Shown one piece after another: positions 17,567-26,000 of a DNA stretch of 64,000 nt. The position numbers were made by a program, and so were the translations under genes. The notes under the pieces are model-generated. The model searched no databases. It was not told the origin of the DNA and worked only from the letters and a program-made list of their open reading frames with translations. The stretch is from Ralstonia sp. UBA689 (lineage in GTDB: Bacteria; Pseudomonadota; Gammaproteobacteria; Burkholderiales; Burkholderiaceae), in the NCBI RefSeq assembly GCF_002298975.1, contig NZ_DBMV01000010.1, positions 62,001-126,000 of the forward strand. Reading direction: 5' to 3'. Each line of letters starts with the position of its first letter. Within the stretch, counting starts at the first letter, position 1.

Positions 17567-18343
17567 TTGCGCAGCCGGCTTGAACGTCCGCTGCGGCCAT
17601 CAGTGGAGACGGATGTGGAATCCCCCAACTTCATCATCGACGGAAACCTGCGCCTACCAGGCCTGGTGCGTATGCCGCCGCCCTTCGGGCCACCGGACGA
17701 CAGCGCACAGGCCATCGTCGACGCGCAGCAGGACACTGCGCCCACCGATTCTGCCGCCAAACGGTGCGGGGAGGCCGGTACAGCGAGCCATGAGCTGTGG
17801 CGTCAACGCGTAACCGCGCTGTCGGTTGGCACGGCCTGCACGTTGACCGCCGCGCTGCTTGGCTGGCACACGGGGCAGCATCGTCTGCCAGCCGCGGAGC
17901 TTGATCAAACGCCCGTGGCCGCCATCGCCCAGCCGATCGCATCGCCCGTTCCGCTCGAAAACCTGCCGTCCGAGCGGATCGCGTCAATGGAAACCCACGA
18001 AGAAGCCGCGAAATCCGAAATCGTTACCGCAGCGGCGGTTGCACGGGCGCCCGACATTGCGTTTAACGAAACGGAAGTCGCCGCGCGGGTCATCGGTGCT
18101 GCAAGGCCGGCCCTGGCGCAATTGCCGGTAAAACCGATGCGGCCGCGAGCACTTTTGCAGGCAGACGAGCCCGCACCGACGCCGCCCAAGTTGGAGCCCA
18201 CGCCCACACTGCACGACGATGAATCTGCGGCCATCGAAATCGAGCTGGCAACGGCCGACACGGCGCCAATCGCATCAGGCTATGCCGCACCGGGCACGCC
18301 GGTGCGCATCGAACTGCAACGGCATACGCGCTTCACGGACTGA
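17567..18343 (+). CDS. Uncharacterised single-pass membrane protein with Ala/Pro-rich periplasmic part
   Basis: Up to 258 residues, with an in-frame GTG at 17603 (VETDVESPNF) as an alternative start. A short cytoplasmic part with two Pro-rich stretches precedes one transmembrane helix at about residues 82-100 (VTALSVGTACTLTAALLGW). The remaining roughly 155 residues are rich in Ala, Pro, Glu and Thr, with no recognisable domain, and would lie in the periplasm. The topology recalls TonB-like or anti-sigma linker proteins, but no motif supports either. It is convergent with pcp. Confidence 0.55.
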   Translation: MRSRLERPLRPSVETDVESPNFIIDGNLRLPGLVRMPPPFGPPDDSAQAIVDAQQDTAPTDSAAKRCGEAGTASHELWRQRVTALSVGTACTLTAALLGWHTGQHRLPAAELDQTPVAAIAQPIASPVPLENLPSERIASMETHEEAAKSEIVTAAAVARAPDIAFNETEVAARVIGAARPALAQLPVKPMRPRALLQADEPAPTPPKLEPTPTLHDDESAAIEIELATADTAPIASGYAAPGTPVRIELQRHTRFTD

Positions 18344-18365
18344 CCAGCGCGCGCCGCCGCGCTGG
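18344..18365. terminator. GC-rich inverted repeat between convergent genes, possible terminator
   Basis: Perfect 8-bp arms CCAGCGCG and CGCGCTGG with a 6-nt loop sit exactly between the stops of the plus-strand membrane-protein gene and minus-strand pcp. There is no T-run on either side, so intrinsic termination is only possible, not clear. Confidence 0.3.
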
Positions 18366-18366
18366 C

Positions 18367-19014
18367 TCAGTGGAGCTGACCGCCGGTTTCGCGTACGTCG
18401 TGCAGCGTGCGCAGCGTTGTCTCGATGGCGATGCGCAGGCCGGCCACGACGGTATCGTGCGCCATGCTCGGTTGCCCCGGGTGCTTGGCTGCCTGCGACG
18501 GCAGATACGGAATGTGGATAAAGCCGCCGCGCGTGTGCAGATTCTGACGGGCGATGGCATGCATCAGCCCATAGAACACGTGGTTGCAGACAAAGGTGCC
18601 TGCCGTCTGCGAAACTGAGGCTGGAACGCCGCCCGCGCGCAGCTCGCGCACGATGGCCTTGATTGGCAACGTTGAAAAATACGCGGCCGGCCCGTCACTC
18701 GCGATGGCGATATCGATCGGCTGCTTGCCCGCGTTGTCAGCAATGCGCGCGTCGTCGACATTGATGGCGATGCGCTCGATGGCCATCTCGGCGCGGCCGC
18801 CGGCCTGCCCCACTGCGATCACAACATCCGGCTGCAGCGTCTGCAGCAACTTGCCGAGCACTTTGTTGGATTCGCCGAAGATGGTCGGCAACTGGCGCGC
18901 GATGATGTCGGCACCGGCGATTCCCTGGCCGTCGAGGGTGCGCACGGCTTCCCACGACGGGTTGAGGGGTTCATTCTCGAATGGGTCAAAACCGGTGACG
19001 AGGACGGTAGGCAT
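18367..19014 (-). CDS. pcp: Pyrrolidone-carboxylate peptidase
   Basis: Cysteine peptidase (family C15, 215 residues) that removes N-terminal 5-oxoproline from peptides in the cytoplasm. The family start MPTVLVTGFDPFENEPLNPS is intact. The catalytic residues are placed in the usual motifs: Glu in GQAGGRAEMAIERIAIN, Cys in GTFVCNHVFYG and His in FIHIPYLPSQ. It is the last gene of the leftward 5-oxoproline module, 78 nt after the binding-protein gene. Its product is the substrate of the PxpABC enzyme encoded upstream, which explains the linkage. Confidence 0.97.
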   Translation of the reverse strand: MPTVLVTGFDPFENEPLNPSWEAVRTLDGQGIAGADIIARQLPTIFGESNKVLGKLLQTLQPDVVIAVGQAGGRAEMAIERIAINVDDARIADNAGKQPIDIAIASDGPAAYFSTLPIKAIVRELRAGGVPASVSQTAGTFVCNHVFYGLMHAIARQNLHTRGGFIHIPYLPSQAAKHPGQPSMAHDTVVAGLRIAIETTLRTLHDVRETGGQLH

Positions 19015-19092
19015 GACGTTCTCCTGCTTGCTGCGTAAGACTAAAACGATGATAAACGTCCGTCGAACATCATGCCCAAGTGCGTTGCGGCG

Positions 19093-20118
19093 TCAGTTTG
19101 CCTTGCTGCGCTTGTTCTCGAAGTTCAACAGGATGTCGACTTCTTCCGTGCCCGCGGTATGCAGCCATTCGCGCGTCAGGCGCTCGCCCAGGCGGCGCAT
19201 GTCGCCCTGCAGGGTCACGTCGGGATTGAGCACGCGCACGCCGGTCTTGGCGAGCTCGGCTTCATCGCGCTCATACGTCTGGCGGCTCGAGTCCCAGCCG
19301 CGCGCCTCGTAATCCTTGGCGAGCTTGAGCACGGTCTGCTGCATCGCAGGCGGGAGCTTGGCGAAGCGCGCCTCGTTGACGAACACGGCGTTCTTCGGGA
19401 TCCACGCGTTAACCTTGTAGTAATAGGTCATGCGTTGGCCAGCCTTCGTTTCCAGACCGGTAGACGGCGAGGTGACCATCGTGTCGATCCGGCCGCCGGC
19501 AATCGCGGCAGTCAGATCGGCGGCTTCCACCTGCACGGCCTGCGCACCGTACAGCTCGGCAATGCGCTTTTGCGCCGCGTTATAGGTGCGCAAACGATGC
19601 CCCTTCAGGTCGGACAAACGGGCGATCGGTGTTTCGGAATACAGGTTCTGCGGCGGCCAGGGCACGGCGTACAAAAGGCGCAATCCGTTGGCCTTCATTA
19701 ACGCTTCGATGTGGCTGCGCGAGGCATCCCACAGCAGGCGCGCATCGCTGTAGCCCGACACCACGAAGGGAATCGAATCCACGCCGAAGAGCGGATCGCG
19801 CTGGGCCAGCGTGGAGAGCATCACCTCGCCCGCCTCGGCCTTGCCGTCCTTCACGCCGTCAAAGATGGCGGCGGGCTTGAGCAGCGAGCCGTTCGGGTAG
19901 ACGTCGAGCTTAAGGCCGCCGTTGGTTGCGGCGCTTACAGCGGTGGCGAAGGCCTGCAGGTTTTGCGTATGGAAATTGACGGCCGGATACGGCGTGGCCA
20001 CGCGGAACGTTTCAGCACGCACCTGGGCGGCCGACAGCAGCGACAGCGCGCTGGCTGCAAGAACACAAAAAAAGCGGCGTCCCGACATGGAACGGCCGCT
20101 CGTCATCTGGCTGCTCAT
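19093..20118 (-). CDS. TRAP-type (DctP-family) solute-binding protein, orphan
   Basis: Periplasmic binding protein of 341 residues. It has a signal peptide ending AAQVRAE at about residue 35 and then the DctP-type opening FRVATPYPAVNFHTQNLQAF. The family's helix-strand segment GHRLRTYNAAQKRIAELYGA and the following AADLTAAIAGGRIDTMVTSP carry the Arg that usually grips the ligand carboxylate. No DctQ or DctM gene is adjacent. The neighbours are the DUF969/DUF979 permease genes upstream and pcp downstream, so the likely ligand is 5-oxoproline or a related carboxylate. The start ATG 20118 follows a GGGGGG box; an upstream extension is not family-like. Confidence 0.88.
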   Translation of the reverse strand: MSSQMTSGRSMSGRRFFCVLAASALSLLSAAQVRAETFRVATPYPAVNFHTQNLQAFATAVSAATNGGLKLDVYPNGSLLKPAAIFDGVKDGKAEAGEVMLSTLAQRDPLFGVDSIPFVVSGYSDARLLWDASRSHIEALMKANGLRLLYAVPWPPQNLYSETPIARLSDLKGHRLRTYNAAQKRIAELYGAQAVQVEAADLTAAIAGGRIDTMVTSPSTGLETKAGQRMTYYYKVNAWIPKNAVFVNEARFAKLPPAMQQTVLKLAKDYEARGWDSSRQTYERDEAELAKTGVRVLNPDVTLQGDMRRLGERLTREWLHTAGTEEVDILLNFENKRSKAN

Positions 20119-20256
20119 GAATCCCCCCGGAGAAGAGCACGATGCGAGGTCTACGACCGCATGCCCTTGTCTCGCGGGCAGCGATCGCGCTTGGTGGCGT
20201 CGGCCGGCTAAGAGCCGCCCGCGTGACGCACACCGCACGCGACGCATTAAACACGA

Positions 20257-21213
20257 TTAGTGGAGCATCAGGAAGTACAAGAGCACGATATTGGCTGCAA
20301 GCAACAGTAGCGCGGTGGGGACTTGCGCTTTGATCACAGCGTTCTTATCGGACAGCTCCAGCAGCGCGGCGGGCACGATATTGAAGTTCGCCGCCATCGG
20401 GGTCATCAGCGTGCCGCAGTAGCCCGAGAACATGCCGATCGCCGCCATGACCGCTGGGTTGGCATGAAACACGCCCACCAGGATCGGCACCCCTACCCCG
20501 CCCGTCATGACCGGGAAAGCCGCAAAGCCGTTGCCCATGATGACGGTGAACAGCGCCATGCCCACGCAATAGACAATCACCGCGACCAGGCGATAGTCCA
20601 TGTTGATGTAGGCGGTGGTCAGGTGCGCAACAGCCTTGCCCACGCCGGCGTCGGCGAAGACCAGGCCCAGCATGGCCAGCATCTGCGGAAGCACCAGCGC
20701 CCAGCCGAGCGATTCCGTCAGGCGGCGCGATTCGCGCATAGCCTGCACCGGCGTATCACGCGTGAGCCAGCAAGCCAGCGCGAGCGAGATGATGCAGCCC
20801 AGGCCCAGCGAGACGAAGGTCTGGTTCTTCGGATCGAGTAGCAGATCGCTGCCGATCTTGATGTCCTTCAGGAACACGCTGCCGATGACGGTGACCACCG
20901 GAATGGTCAGCGCCGGGATGAACAGGCGGTTGCCCAGGCGCTTGGCCGAAGCGCGGCGCTCTTCGGCCGGCAGCTCGCCGTGCTTGCCGAGCGTCACGCC
21001 GCCCGTGCCGGCCAGCAGCGCCATCAGCACCGCGCCGCAGCCCACCACGATCGGCGGGATCTTGTCGCCGACCAGGAAGATCACGGCAAAGATCGCCCAA
21101 AACAGGCCCGTGGTCCAGCGGCGCGGGTGGTCCTTGTCGGCAAAGGTCATCAGCGCGGTGATCGTCAGGATGATCCCGGCCAGCCAGTACAGATAGTTGA
21201 TCGACAGAATCAT
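20257..21213 (-). CDS. 5-oxoproline permease subunit, DUF979 family
   Basis: A hydrophobic 318-residue protein with many membrane segments, starting MILSINYLYWLAGIILTITA. It matches the DUF979 family, which pairs with DUF969 proteins and has been linked to 5-oxoproline uptake next to 5-oxoprolinase genes. Glycine-rich turns such as GNGFAAFPVMTGGVGVPILV and GYCGTLMTPMAANFNIVP resemble the substrate-site hairpins of ion-transporter superfamily permeases. It begins 3 nt after the DUF969 gene. A 138-nt gap separates it from the binding-protein gene. Confidence 0.88.
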   Translation of the reverse strand: MILSINYLYWLAGIILTITALMTFADKDHPRRWTTGLFWAIFAVIFLVGDKIPPIVVGCGAVLMALLAGTGGVTLGKHGELPAEERRASAKRLGNRLFIPALTIPVVTVIGSVFLKDIKIGSDLLLDPKNQTFVSLGLGCIISLALACWLTRDTPVQAMRESRRLTESLGWALVLPQMLAMLGLVFADAGVGKAVAHLTTAYINMDYRLVAVIVYCVGMALFTVIMGNGFAAFPVMTGGVGVPILVGVFHANPAVMAAIGMFSGYCGTLMTPMAANFNIVPAALLELSDKNAVIKAQVPTALLLLAANIVLLYFLMLH

Positions 21214-21216
21214 GGC

Positions 21217-21954
21217 TTACCCCTGCTTGGCCGCAGCCGTGTTGGTGTTGCCGACAGCGCCCCGCTGGTTACCCATTTCACGGGCCAGCCAGCCGTCCAG
21301 GCGCTTGAGGCGCACAGCGTGGATCAGGAACGCGCAGATGGCGGTCGGGATGCCCCACACCGCGATATGCAGCGGCTCTATGTCGATGCCCGAGCCGAGC
21401 AGGAACGTGTGCATCAGAGCAATGGCGCCAAAGGCCACGAAGATGTCTTCGCCGAAGAACAGGCCGACGTTGTCGGTGGCGGCGCAGAAGGCCAGCAGGC
21501 GTTCGCGCACCGGCGCCGGCAGCTTGCCGAAGCGGTTCTCGGCGGCGCCTTCGGCCATCGGGGCCAGCAGCGGACGCACCATCTGCGGATGGCCGCCGAG
21601 GCTCGTCAGACCTGCCGCAGCCGTCAGCTCGCGCACGGCGAGGTAGACGATCAGCAGACGACCCACCGTGGCCGATTGAATGCGCGAGATCCAGTTCTGT
21701 GCGTGCTCACGCAGGCCGTGGCGCTCAAGCAGCCCCACCACCGCCAGCGGCAGCAGGATGATCAGCGGCAACGTCCGCGTCTTGATGACACCCGTCCCGA
21801 TCGCCGTCAGGATTTGGTCGATGGACATCGACGCCGCAAAACCGGTGGCGATGGCGGCCACGGCCACCACCAGCATCGGATTGAACCGCAGGATGAACCC
21901 CGCGATGATGACGACCACCCCGATCAGCGGCCATAGATTCACTGCCGTACTCAT
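21217..21954 (-). CDS. 5-oxoproline permease subunit, DUF969 family
   Basis: A 245-residue polytopic membrane protein, the usual partner of DUF979. Segments include the N-terminal MSTAVNLWPLIGVVVIIAGF, the charged loop ERHGLREHAQNWI and the conserved GGHPQMVRPLLAPMAEGAAE region. The start ATG 21954 is chosen over an 80-codon upstream extension, which would run through a terminator hairpin. It is the first gene after that terminator, so transporter expression could be separated from pxpBCA. Confidence 0.88.
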   Translation of the reverse strand: MSTAVNLWPLIGVVVIIAGFILRFNPMLVVAVAAIATGFAASMSIDQILTAIGTGVIKTRTLPLIILLPLAVVGLLERHGLREHAQNWISRIQSATVGRLLIVYLAVRELTAAAGLTSLGGHPQMVRPLLAPMAEGAAENRFGKLPAPVRERLLAFCAATDNVGLFFGEDIFVAFGAIALMHTFLLGSGIDIEPLHIAVWGIPTAICAFLIHAVRLKRLDGWLAREMGNQRGAVGNTNTAAAKQG

Positions 21955-22023
21955 ATGGTGCTTCCCCCCCCAAGTGACTCGAACCTGCCCACGATCCTGC
22001 TGCGCATCGCGATCGTAAGCAGG

Positions 22024-22055
22024 TTCAAAAAAGCCCCGCATGGAAGTTGCGGGGC
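22024..22055 (-). terminator. Rho-independent terminator after pxpA
   Basis: On the minus strand an 8-bp perfect stem (GCCCCGCA with TGCGGGGC, 7-nt loop) is followed immediately by TTTTTT. It starts 5 nt past the pxpA stop and lies 70 nt before the DUF969 gene. It therefore splits the module into an enzyme unit and a transporter unit, unless read-through occurs. Confidence 0.85.
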
Positions 22056-22060
22056 GTGCT

Positions 22061-22804
22061 TCAGGCATCGGCGCCAACAGCGATCCCCTCGCTGCCGAGC
22101 CGTTCCCGGATGCGTCGCGCGAACGCCAGCGCATGCGCGCCGTCGCCGTGCAGACAGACGGTTTGCGCGTGGATCGGAACCCACGTGCCATCAATCGCTT
22201 TTACGCGCTGCTCACGCACCATGGTCAGCGTTTGGTCGAGCGCGGCGTCTTCGTCGTCGATCAGCGCGCCGGGCGTGCCGCGTTTGACGAGCGAACCATC
22301 GGCGTTGTAGCCGCGATCGGCAAACACCTCTTCCTTGGCCTGCAGGCCGAGTTCGCGCGCCGCCTTGACCAGTTCGCCGCCAGCAAGGCCAAACACCGCC
22401 AGCGACGGATCGAAATCACGCACCGCACGCGCAATTGCCATGGCCAGCGGCCGGTCGCGCGAGGCTTGGTTGTACAGCGCGCCGTGCGCTTTCACGTGGG
22501 CCAGCTTGCCGCCCTGCGCGCGCACGATGGCCGACAGGCCGCCGATCTGGAACAACACACCCGCGTAGATCTCTTCGGGCGGCAGGTGCATCTCGGTGCG
22601 GCCAAAGTTCTCGCGATCAGGAAAGCTCGGATGCGCGCCGATCGACACGCCCTCGCGCAGCGCCCACGCGGTGGTCTGGCGCATCGTGCTGACGTCGCCG
22701 GCATGCCAGCCGCAGGCGATGTTGGCGGAACTCACCAGCGCGAGCAGCGCCTCGTCGTTGTCGCAGCCTTCGCCAAGGTCGGCGTTCAGATCAATCGTCG
22801 TCAT
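22061..22804 (-). CDS. pxpA: 5-oxoprolinase subunit A (LamB/YcsF family)
   Basis: Subunit of the ATP-dependent PxpABC 5-oxoprolinase that opens 5-oxoproline to L-glutamate. It has 247 residues, the usual length. Hallmarks are the N-terminal MTTIDLNADLGEGCDNDEAL, ANIACGWHAGDVSTMRQTT and GAHPSFPDRENFGRTEM. The C-terminal segment PIHAQTVCLHGDGAHALAFA is also typical. It lies 18 nt after pxpC and is followed by a terminator. Confidence 0.97.
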   Translation of the reverse strand: MTTIDLNADLGEGCDNDEALLALVSSANIACGWHAGDVSTMRQTTAWALREGVSIGAHPSFPDRENFGRTEMHLPPEEIYAGVLFQIGGLSAIVRAQGGKLAHVKAHGALYNQASRDRPLAMAIARAVRDFDPSLAVFGLAGGELVKAARELGLQAKEEVFADRGYNADGSLVKRGTPGALIDDEDAALDQTLTMVREQRVKAIDGTWVPIHAQTVCLHGDGAHALAFARRIRERLGSEGIAVGADA

Positions 22805-22822
22805 GATGTTGTCTTCCGGTGC

Positions 22823-23872
22823 TCAGGCATTCAGCCGCGTCTTGGCGGTGCGCCGCGCGGTGGAGAGAATGCCCTGTCGCTGCCAATCCAGCGCGGTTTC
22901 GATTTGCTGCAGATAGCGTGCCACATCAGCGCGCGCACTCTCGGCCTCTTCCAACGTCACGCGCTCGAAGCGGATGCGCGTGCCAAGCGGCACTTGCGCC
23001 AGACGCCACTGGTCGGCCAGGATCACACTGCCGATCTTGGGGTAGCCGCCGGTGGTCTGCGCGTCAGCCATCAGCACGATGGGCTGTCCCGACGGCGGCA
23101 CCTGGATCACGCCCGGCACCACGCCATGCGAGAGCAGATCGCCGCTGCGCTGCTTCTTGCGCTGAAGCTCCGGCCCTTGCAGGCGGAAGCCCATGCGGTT
23201 GCTGTTGGGGGTCAGCGTCCAATCCGATTCCCAGAACGCAGCCTGCGATTCGGCGAGGAAATCGTCGTACTCCGGGCCGGGCAGCACGCGCATCACGGGT
23301 GTATCGCCTTGCGTACGGTCGAACGTCCAGCGCGCGGCCTTGACGGCGACGGCATCGCCGCTGATGTCGGGCGCGTATGTCGTGTCGGCAGGCAGCACGG
23401 GGAGCTTGTCGCCGTCTTTCAGCGGCCGGCCTTCGAAACCGCCAAAGCCGGCTTTCAGGTCGGTGCTGCGCGAGCCCATCATCTCCGGCACGTCGATGCC
23501 GCCAGCCACGCACAGGTAGGCGCGCACGCCGCCCTGCGCCACGCGCAAAGTCAGCGTCTGCCCGCGCTGCACGGGAATGGCGCGCCAGGCATGTACGGCC
23601 TCGCCGTCGAGCGTCGCGCGGCAATCGGCGCCCGTCAGCGCGATGAGGCCGTTGGCCTGGAAGCGCAGTGTGGCGTTGCCGAGCGTGAACTCGATACCCG
23701 CCGCATCGCTGCGGTTGCCGACGAGGCGGTTGCCCACGTACAGCGACAGAGGATCCAGCGCACCCGACGTACACACGCCAAAGCGGCGATAGCCGGTGCG
23801 GCCCAGGTCCTGCACGGTGGCCAGCACGCCGGCCCGCACGATCTCGATCATGGCTTGGGGTTTCGAACTCAT
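22823..23872 (-). CDS. pxpC: 5-oxoprolinase subunit C (biotin-dependent carboxyltransferase-like)
   Basis: A 349-residue subunit homologous to the C-terminal part of urea amidolyase (KipA family). Characteristic segments are VQDLGRTGYRRFGVCTSGAL followed by DPLSLYVGNRLVGN, the YLCVAGGIDVPEMMGSRSTD stretch, and SNRMGFRLQGPEL near residue 235. It has been annotated elsewhere as an allophanate hydrolase subunit; the pxp context argues for the oxoprolinase role. Its ATG overlaps the pxpB stop (ATGA), so the two are translationally coupled. Confidence 0.95.
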   Translation of the reverse strand: MSSKPQAMIEIVRAGVLATVQDLGRTGYRRFGVCTSGALDPLSLYVGNRLVGNRSDAAGIEFTLGNATLRFQANGLIALTGADCRATLDGEAVHAWRAIPVQRGQTLTLRVAQGGVRAYLCVAGGIDVPEMMGSRSTDLKAGFGGFEGRPLKDGDKLPVLPADTTYAPDISGDAVAVKAARWTFDRTQGDTPVMRVLPGPEYDDFLAESQAAFWESDWTLTPNSNRMGFRLQGPELQRKKQRSGDLLSHGVVPGVIQVPPSGQPIVLMADAQTTGGYPKIGSVILADQWRLAQVPLGTRIRFERVTLEEAESARADVARYLQQIETALDWQRQGILSTARRTAKTRLNA

Positions 23873-24516
23873 GCGCGCACCTTCGAGGCGACGAAGCGGA
23901 TGCGGTCTCCAGGTGCCAGCAGCGCCGGGGGGTCGCGCTGCGGCAAGAAGAGCGCCGCCTCCGTGCGGCCGAGCAATTGCCAGCCACCGGGGGATGCGGC
24001 CGGGTAGATGCCCGTCTGCTCGCCGCCGATGCCGACCGAACCGGCAGGCACCGCCATGCGGGGTTCCGCGCGGCGCGGCGTGGCGAGCGATTTGTCCAGG
24101 CCGCCCATGTAGGCAAAGCCCGGCTGGAAGCCGAGGAAGTAGACGATGTATTCAGGCGCGGTGTGGCGGCGCACGACTTCGGCCGGCGTCAGACCAGTGT
24201 GGCGCGCGACTTCGCGCAGGTCGGGGCCATCGTCACCGCCATAGGCGACTTCAATGTCGACCAGCTTGCCGTCGGCCACCAGCGCCTCGCTCTCCTCCCA
24301 CGCTTCGCGCAGCAGGGTTTCGAGCAAGCGCGCGTCGGCCAGCGGCCCGAACACGAGCGTGAGGTTGTTCATGCCGGGCACCACGTCGATCACGCCAGCC
24401 CAGTGGGACGCGCGCGAGGCCATGGCCCAGATACGCTGCTGGCAATTCAGGGTCGCCGGCGGCGACACCTCGCACAACAGCGCCAGTTCGCCCAGCCGGT
24501 GAATCGTGCACTGCAA
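23869..24516 (-). CDS. pxpB: 5-oxoprolinase subunit B (KipI family)
   Basis: A 215-residue subunit of PxpABC, first gene of the oxoprolinase unit. Family features are the VVPGMNNLTLVFGP segment, IEVAYGGDDGPDLREVARHT, YIVYFLGFQPGFAYMGGLD and the downstream PRRAEPRMAVPAGSVGIGG. KipI-family proteins were first described as histidine-kinase inhibitors in Bacillus, but together with PxpA and PxpC they form the enzyme. It is preceded by an AT-rich 270-bp region that should contain the promoter. Confidence 0.95.
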   Translation of the reverse strand: MQCTIHRLGELALLCEVSPPATLNCQQRIWAMASRASHWAGVIDVVPGMNNLTLVFGPLADARLLETLLREAWEESEALVADGKLVDIEVAYGGDDGPDLREVARHTGLTPAEVVRRHTAPEYIVYFLGFQPGFAYMGGLDKSLATPRRAEPRMAVPAGSVGIGGEQTGIYPAASPGGWQLLGRTEAALFLPQRDPPALLAPGDRIRFVASKVRA

Positions 24517-24591
24517 CTTAACCCCCGTCTCGTGTGCGCGGTTGGCGGAAAGATGCCGACCAAACGAAGCGCGATTGAAAACGAAAGCGAT

Positions 24592-24607
24592 ACGTTAATA
24601 AAACGTT
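24592..24607. promoter_or_regulatory. Inverted repeat in the pxpB promoter region, candidate operator
   Basis: ACGTT and AACGT arms flank an AATAA spacer about 76 bp upstream of pxpB, next to an unusually AT-rich run (AAATTCTATATAAGAAG) that suits a promoter -10 region. No regulator gene is adjacent, so the binding protein is unknown. Confidence 0.35.
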
Positions 24608-24785
24608 GATAAATTCTATATAAGAAGTAACCCTAGGTTTGGCAGGGTCAGGCCACATTCGATCGCCGCCCGGCTGCCCTCATCATAGGCGTCGGACACG
24701 ACGGACGTGACAGGCATGTTATGCCAAAGTCATATGAAACGATGAAGACGCCCTCTGGAACAAGAGGCGCGAGGCCATGCGGGGG

Positions 24786-26000
24786 TCAGGCTGCAGGCTC
24801 TTCGCGCGTTGCACGCAAGCCCACGACAAGCGCTCCCACGGCGCAAACAGCCATCATGCCCAGCAGCGGCAGCGCGCTCTGCCCGATGGCGGCCACCACC
24901 GTGCCCGTCACCATGCCCAGCCCGAACTGCATGGCGCCCATCAGCGCCGAACCGGTGCCGGCGCGAGCGCCCTGCCCGGCCATCGCCAGCGCGCCCGTGT
25001 TGGGCGAGATGCAGCCGATCGATGCGATGTAGCAGAACAACGCTGCCAGCACGAGCGGCAGCGGCGTAAAGCCGGCCGCTGCCGCCGCCGTGGCGAGCAC
25101 GCTGGTCACGGCCGGAATCCACAGCGCCCGCCGCAGCACGCGCGCAGGAGAGCGCCGGCGCACCAGCCGCACGTTCACGCGCGAGGCCGCAATCATCCCC
25201 GCCGCGTTGCTGCCGAACACCCACGCGTACTGCGACGGCGTCAGCCCATAGCCGTCGATCAGCACAAACGACGACACGGTGATGTACGCGAACATGCCCG
25301 ACAGGAACACCGCGCCACACCACATATAGGCGGCGTAGTGGTGGTCGCGCAGCAGCTCCCAGTAATCGCGCAGCACGTGGCCGACCGCCAGCCGGCGAGC
25401 GTTTTCCGGGGCCAGCGTCTCGCGCATCAGGTAATGCACGGCCAGCAGCGACAGCACGCCAAACCCCGTCAGCAGCGCAAAGATGATCCGCCACGACCCC
25501 ACCTGCAGCACCGCACCGCCGATCATCGGCGCGAGGATGGGCGCCACGCCCATCACCAGCATCAACGTGGAATACGCCTGCGCGGCGCCGGCCGGGTCCA
25601 TGCGATCTCGCACCGCTGCGCGCGCGATGACCATGCCCGCGCAGCCTCCGAAGCCCTGCACGCCGCGCAGCACGGCCAGCATCGTCGCGTCCTTGGCAAA
25701 CGCGCAGCCGACGGAGGCCGCCACATACAGCGCCAGACCGATATACAGCGGCGGCTTGCGCCCGAAACGGTCGCTGGCCGGGCCGTAGATGAGTTGGCCG
25801 ATCGCCAGGCTGATCAGGAAAACCGTGAGCGTGAGCCCCGCCGCGGCCGACGAGGTATTCAGGTCGCGCGCGATGGTGGGCAAGCTGGGCAGATACATGT
25901 CGACCGACAACGGGCCGACAGCGGTCAGCATGCCAAGCAGCAGAAGCCAGCCGGGAATGAGGCCGGGCAAGCGGAAACGTTCGGAAGCGGGAGCAGTCAT
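24786..26000 (-). CDS. Bcr/CflA-family multidrug efflux MFS transporter
   Basis: A 404-residue inner-membrane exporter of the major facilitator superfamily, DHA1 branch. The Bcr/CflA signature around the first helices is present: GPLSVDMYLPSLPTIARDLN, followed by loop 2-3 motif GPASDRFGRKPPLYIGLALY and the motif C-like region GVAPILAPMIGGAVLQVGSW. Such proteins export drugs, sulfonamides or dipeptides by proton antiport; the specificity here is unknown. The start ATG has a GGGAGGG-rich context and removes a 66-codon non-homologous extension. It is oriented like pxpB but separated by 270 bp, so it is probably independent. Confidence 0.9.
   Translation of the reverse strand: MTAPASERFRLPGLIPGWLLLLGMLTAVGPLSVDMYLPSLPTIARDLNTSSAAAGLTLTVFLISLAIGQLIYGPASDRFGRKPPLYIGLALYVAASVGCAFAKDATMLAVLRGVQGFGGCAGMVIARAAVRDRMDPAGAAQAYSTLMLVMGVAPILAPMIGGAVLQVGSWRIIFALLTGFGVLSLLAVHYLMRETLAPENARRLAVGHVLRDYWELLRDHHYAAYMWCGAVFLSGMFAYITVSSFVLIDGYGLTPSQYAWVFGSNAAGMIAASRVNVRLVRRRSPARVLRRALWIPAVTSVLATAAAAAGFTPLPLVLAALFCYIASIGCISPNTGALAMAGQGARAGTGSALMGAMQFGLGMVTGTVVAAIGQSALPLLGMMAVCAVGALVVGLRATREEPAA

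Noticed and set aside
22040..24007. A 655-codon open frame on the plus strand
   Set aside because: Antisense of pxpA and pxpC, both of which have complete family signatures.
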